From assembly GCF_019243775.1 (NCBI RefSeq), contig NZ_CP069157.1, positions 1,488,001-1,552,000 of the forward strand: 64,000 nucleotides of DNA, in the 5' to 3' direction. The position numbers and the translations under genes were made by a program. Source of the stretch: Morganella morganii (GTDB lineage: Bacteria; Pseudomonadota; Gammaproteobacteria; Enterobacterales; Enterobacteriaceae). Under the pieces are notes generated by a model. That model searched no databases. It worked only from the letters and a program-made list of their open reading frames with translations, and had not been told where the DNA came from. This document shows, one piece after another, positions 61,318 through 64,000 of the stretch; the first letter of the stretch is position 1; each line of letters opens with the position of its first letter.

Positions 61318-61875
61318 TCAGCGCGGTGAATTTACGGAAATATTATGACTGATGCCGGTCAGACGTTCTGATGCATGCAGCGGTTTGCGGACATCAAAAA
61401 TGACCTCATTATTTTTTGCAGCATTGATAACCACCGGCAGTGTTTCGCGGTGAGAATAGAGTGAGGTATTGGTTGAGCTGCAATCCTGACAGATCACACC
61501 ATTCGGGTTAACAATCACCAGACTGGCCTTGCCGCCGGCGACAAAGGTATTACCGCGCAGGTGGGTTTTATTGTTGCCGAGCACTTCATTAATAATGGTT
61601 TTGGCATTTTCTTTATTATGAATGACGAGGCCTTGCTTGCCGACATTATAGTCAGTAAAAATATTATGCGAGATCCCGCGGTTATCCGGTGATGTAATCA
61701 CCAAAACCGGTTTCCCTGATTTATCTTTAAACAGCGATGTTTCCGCTTCCGGACTGGCTACCCGGATTTTATCGCCGTTACGGTAGGTATATTCTGTGCT
61801 TCCCGGTCCGGCGGCAACAGCAGCAGAGAATAATGCAACGGAAATGAATGATAACGCCGTTAATGTTTTTTTCAT
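61318..61875 (-). CDS. Stand-alone TPS-domain (haemagglutinin-type) secreted protein
   Basis: 185 residues, complete with start (AAGGAAT ribosome binding site) and terminator. Signal peptide ends at about AVAA (residues 1-22). The rest looks like the N-terminal two-partner-secretion domain of ShlA/HpmA/FHA proteins: NRGISHN...YNVGKQGLVIHN, then IVNPNGV with a CxxC pair (Cys129, Cys132). It stops where a normal TpsA would continue for hundreds or thousands of residues. The usual FINTP after NPNG is replaced. It could be a truncated relic, a decoy for the TpsB channel, or a small secreted protein. Divergent from the large exoprotein. Confidence 0.8.
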   Translation of the reverse strand: MKKTLTALSFISVALFSAAVAAGPGSTEYTYRNGDKIRVASPEAETSLFKDKSGKPVLVITSPDNRGISHNIFTDYNVGKQGLVIHNKENAKTIINEVLGNNKTHLRGNTFVAGGKASLVIVNPNGVICQDCSSTNTSLYSHRETLPVVINAAKNNEVIFDVRKPLHASERLTGISHNISVNSPR

Positions 61876-62137
61876 GATTTATTCCTTTAATCATTATATT
61901 AAGTGTAAATAACCAAACGAACTTTACCACTTGAAATAAATGACGATTTCATAAAAAGAACATAAGATCTAAAAATAGATAAAGTTATAAATTAATAAAT
62001 AAAAATACAGGGTATTTGTTTCAGGAATGAATTAATTATTATTGATAAGGTCATCATGAGTATCAGCAATGATTGTTCATAGGATATCTTCCGGTGAGTG
62101 TATGACTGTATTGCTTAATTAACACACCGGAGGTGTT
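61876..62137. other. Divergent promoter region of the two TPS genes
   Basis: AT-rich 260 bases between the divergent starts. It must hold both promoters; no clear consensus was fixed. The strong GGAGGTG ribosome binding site of the exoprotein gene is at its right end. Confidence 0.5.
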
Positions 62138-64000
62138 ATGTGCTTTATTAATAAGATGAAAAAATTATTTATTATATTATTTTCTGTTTTTCCCTGTTAT
62201 ATATATGCATCAGAAATAACTCCGGCTAATAACCGTTTAAAAGTAAATGTCAAAAGAGATATAACTATTATTGACATTTCAAGGCCGGATGGAAATGGAT
62301 TGTCACATAATCAATACAGTAAGTTTAATGTTTCTGAAGTCGGCGTGGTATTAAATAACGGAACAGAAGACAGTCAATCTTATCTGGCAGGTGAAATAGA
62401 GGGAAACATAAATCTGCGGGGGAGTAGTGCCAGTTTAATTATTAATGAGGTAATCAGTGATGGTCTATCTGACTTTTCGGGGGCTATGGAGGTTTCCGGT
62501 AACCCGGCATCAGTTATTATTGCTAATCCCAATGGTATTACCTGTGATGGCTGTCATTTCATTAACACGCCAGATATTACACTTGCCACGGGGAATGTGA
62601 ATTTTAATCCTGAAAATAAATTTTCATCTCTCAATGTAAGAAATGGAACAATCACGATAAATAAAAAAGGGATGGATACATATGCACAAAAAAATACTAA
62701 TCTTATCAGTGCTGATACGAAAATAAATGGAAAGATAAATACAAAAAATCTTTTTATTATAAATGGTACAAATAAAATTAATTACCAGGATGGTATTCAG
62801 GAATCTATATCCGGTTTTATGGGGAATCAATCATCATCAGTAAATATGACTGAGGAAGGTGGGATTTCGGCTGAAAAAATTCGCATTATTAATACAAGTA
62901 GTGATGGCAATGTACAACTAAATAATATTGAGTCTGTTAATAATGGTATAAGTGTAACAGCAAAAAAAGCGGTATTATTATCGGGAAATATAACATCAAA
63001 AGAAAGAATAAGAGTAATAGCCGACAACATTATTATAAAAGATAAAGAAAAGGTTGCTTCCGGTCGTGATACTACTCTTATATCAAATGATATTTTAAAT
63101 GCCGGAGAGGTTATATCAAAAGGTAATGTACGTATTTTTTCTGATGTTGTTAATAATCAGGGTCACGAAGCAATTATACAGGCAGAGGAAAATTTATGGA
63201 TACAAAAAAATCCGGAAGGTGATTTTAGCAGGAGTATTGTTAATAAATCAGCGTTACTAAAGTCTGAACGTGGTAATTTAATTATAAAAGCGAAGACATT
63301 AACTAATGTCAGTAACTCTGAGCCTGTTGAGTTTTTTAAGCTTCCGGCTAAATCTACCGAAGTGCGCAGCGTCGGAAATCAGTTACGTTATTTGCCGGTG
63401 TGGCGGCGAGATGGATTACTGATTGTATATCCGGAATTAAAAGATTTTAAATATGAAAAATGGTTTGATGAAATAGATTTTTTAACTAATGACAGTGTTA
63501 ATGTTGAAAAATATGCAGTGAGATATAAAAGTGATTATGAACCTGCCTATATGGATTCCGGTAAAAATTTATATGTAAATGCAAATCGTTTTGATAATAA
63601 TGATTCGTTTTTATCTGCCAGAGAAAATATTATTTTAACCGGTAAAGATATCAATATTAAAAACCATGAACAGGGTATTTTAAAACTATGGGAAAGATAT
63701 CAGCCGGAAGATATTAACAGTGAATGGCTGCATTTTTCTGTTGAGCCGGATACTATTCCTCCCGGGGTAATGGTTAATGATATTAAAATTCCCTTTCAGA
63801 AAAAGGATGAATTTTATACATGGATTAGCCATGGTATGCCTGATAGTCCATCTGTCAGTTCAGAAAATCTGATTATAGATTATAGAGATACTATTAACAT
63901 AGAGAGCAGACTCCCTGAGAAACTCTATCCGGTAAATGAGATTGTCAGGGATAGTTTTAGTCATCATTTAGCTGCAGAAAATATATTGTTGAATTCTTCA
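62138..64000 (+). CDS. TpsA/filamentous-haemagglutinin-type exoprotein (runs off the right edge)
   Basis: An unbroken frame of 621 codons starts at an ATG with a near-perfect ribosome binding site (GGAGGTG) and has no stop before the window ends. Signal peptide MCFINKMKKLFIILFSVFPC to about ASE. The TPS domain shows NGLSHNQYSKFNV, NLRGSSASLIINEV, and IIANPNGITCDGC (Asn130-Cys139) followed by FINTP, the classic ShlA/HpmA/CdiA signature. After it come beta-helix-type repeats such as GNVRIFSDVVNNQG and NIILTGKDINI. Needs a TpsB partner for export, which is not in the window. It is much more AT-rich than neighbouring genes. CDI, haemolysin or adhesin activity depends on the unseen C-terminus. Confidence 0.9.
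   Translation, partial: MCFINKMKKLFIILFSVFPCYIYASEITPANNRLKVNVKRDITIIDISRPDGNGLSHNQYSKFNVSEVGVVLNNGTEDSQSYLAGEIEGNINLRGSSASLIINEVISDGLSDFSGAMEVSGNPASVIIANPNGITCDGCHFINTPDITLATGNVNFNPENKFSSLNVRNGTITINKKGMDTYAQKNTNLISADTKINGKINTKNLFIINGTNKINYQDGIQESISGFMGNQSSSVNMTEEGGISAEKIRIINTSSDGNVQLNNIESVNNGISVTAKKAVLLSGNITSKERIRVIADNIIIKDKEKVASGRDTTLISNDILNAGEVISKGNVRIFSDVVNNQGHEAIIQAEENLWIQKNPEGDFSRSIVNKSALLKSERGNLIIKAKTLTNVSNSEPVEFFKLPAKSTEVRSVGNQLRYLPVWRRDGLLIVYPELKDFKYEKWFDEIDFLTNDSVNVEKYAVRYKSDYEPAYMDSGKNLYVNANRFDNNDSFLSARENIILTGKDINIKNHEQGILKLWERYQPEDINSEWLHFSVEPDTIPPGVMVNDIKIPFQKKDEFYTWISHGMPDSPSVSSENLIIDYRDTINIESRLPEKLYPVNEIVRDSFSHHLAAENILLNSS

Noticed and set aside
61318..61875. Interpretation as a frameshifted 5' end of a longer TpsA gene
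   Set aside because: The frame ends naturally 10 bases before a clear terminator, and no continuing haemagglutinin sequence lies downstream in other frames.

Overview
The window looks like a piece of the chromosome of Morganella morganii or a very close relative. The strongest clue is the class A acid phosphatase at 42168-42917, which matches the known M. morganii PhoC as I remember it. The gene content and order are enterobacterial: menFDHBCE, mdtABC-baeSR, ppk-ppx, purMN/upp-uraA-hda, yegQ-cyaR-yegS. Most genes are native-looking housekeeping or transport genes. The two ends hold accessory exotoxin or adhesin loci.

Layout. 1-2019 (minus): a XaxAB-type binary pore-forming toxin; subunit B runs off the left edge. 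2204-9335 (plus): the complete menaquinone operon menF-D-H-B-C-E. 9397-12309: catalase, a YfaZ-like porin-like protein and the acetate/succinate carrier SatP. 12310-14940: AT-rich, gene-poor DNA with an AriR-like small protein, an orphan GhoT/OrtT-type membrane toxin and a lone minus-strand terminator. 14941-27054: AGCS amino-acid symporter, a CatB-type acetyltransferase behind a newly noticed leader peptide, a glutathione transferase, amiD, brnQ, yidA, a MarA-like regulator, a 48-residue MgrB, aroP, pagP, a CspC/E-type cold shock gene, thiD and rluF. 27258-31877: fbaB, yegS, the sRNA CyaR, trhP/yegQ and an unknown membrane protein. 31934-41490 (minus): mdtABC-baeSR without mdtD. 41759-47286: a lipoprotein, phoC, a DoxX protein, an MHS-type transporter and mgtE. 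47343-56942: ppx, ppk, speG, a Cdd1-like helix-hairpin-helix protein, purMN, upp-uraA and hda. 56946-61126 (minus): a ynbA-ynbC-ynbD-like phospholipid-type cluster lacking ynbB and ending in a small membrane protein. 61318-64000: a stand-alone TPS-domain protein divergent from a large TpsA/haemagglutinin-type exoprotein that runs off the right edge.

How the genes work together. The men operon encodes the chorismate-to-DHNA-CoA route. purMN and upp-uraA combine de novo purine synthesis and uracil salvage around a consensus PurR operator. BaeSR sits with the efflux pump it controls in relatives. MgrB (feedback on PhoPQ) and PagP (lipid A palmitoylation) are envelope-stress functions only about 1.6 kb apart. 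PPK and PPX make and degrade polyphosphate. The most unusual items are the leader peptide with overlapping hairpins before the CatB-type acetyltransferase, the stand-alone TPS protein facing a full exoprotein, the reduced ynb cluster, and several small genes (mgrB, ghoT-like, cyaR, leader ORF) that length-limited gene callers would miss.
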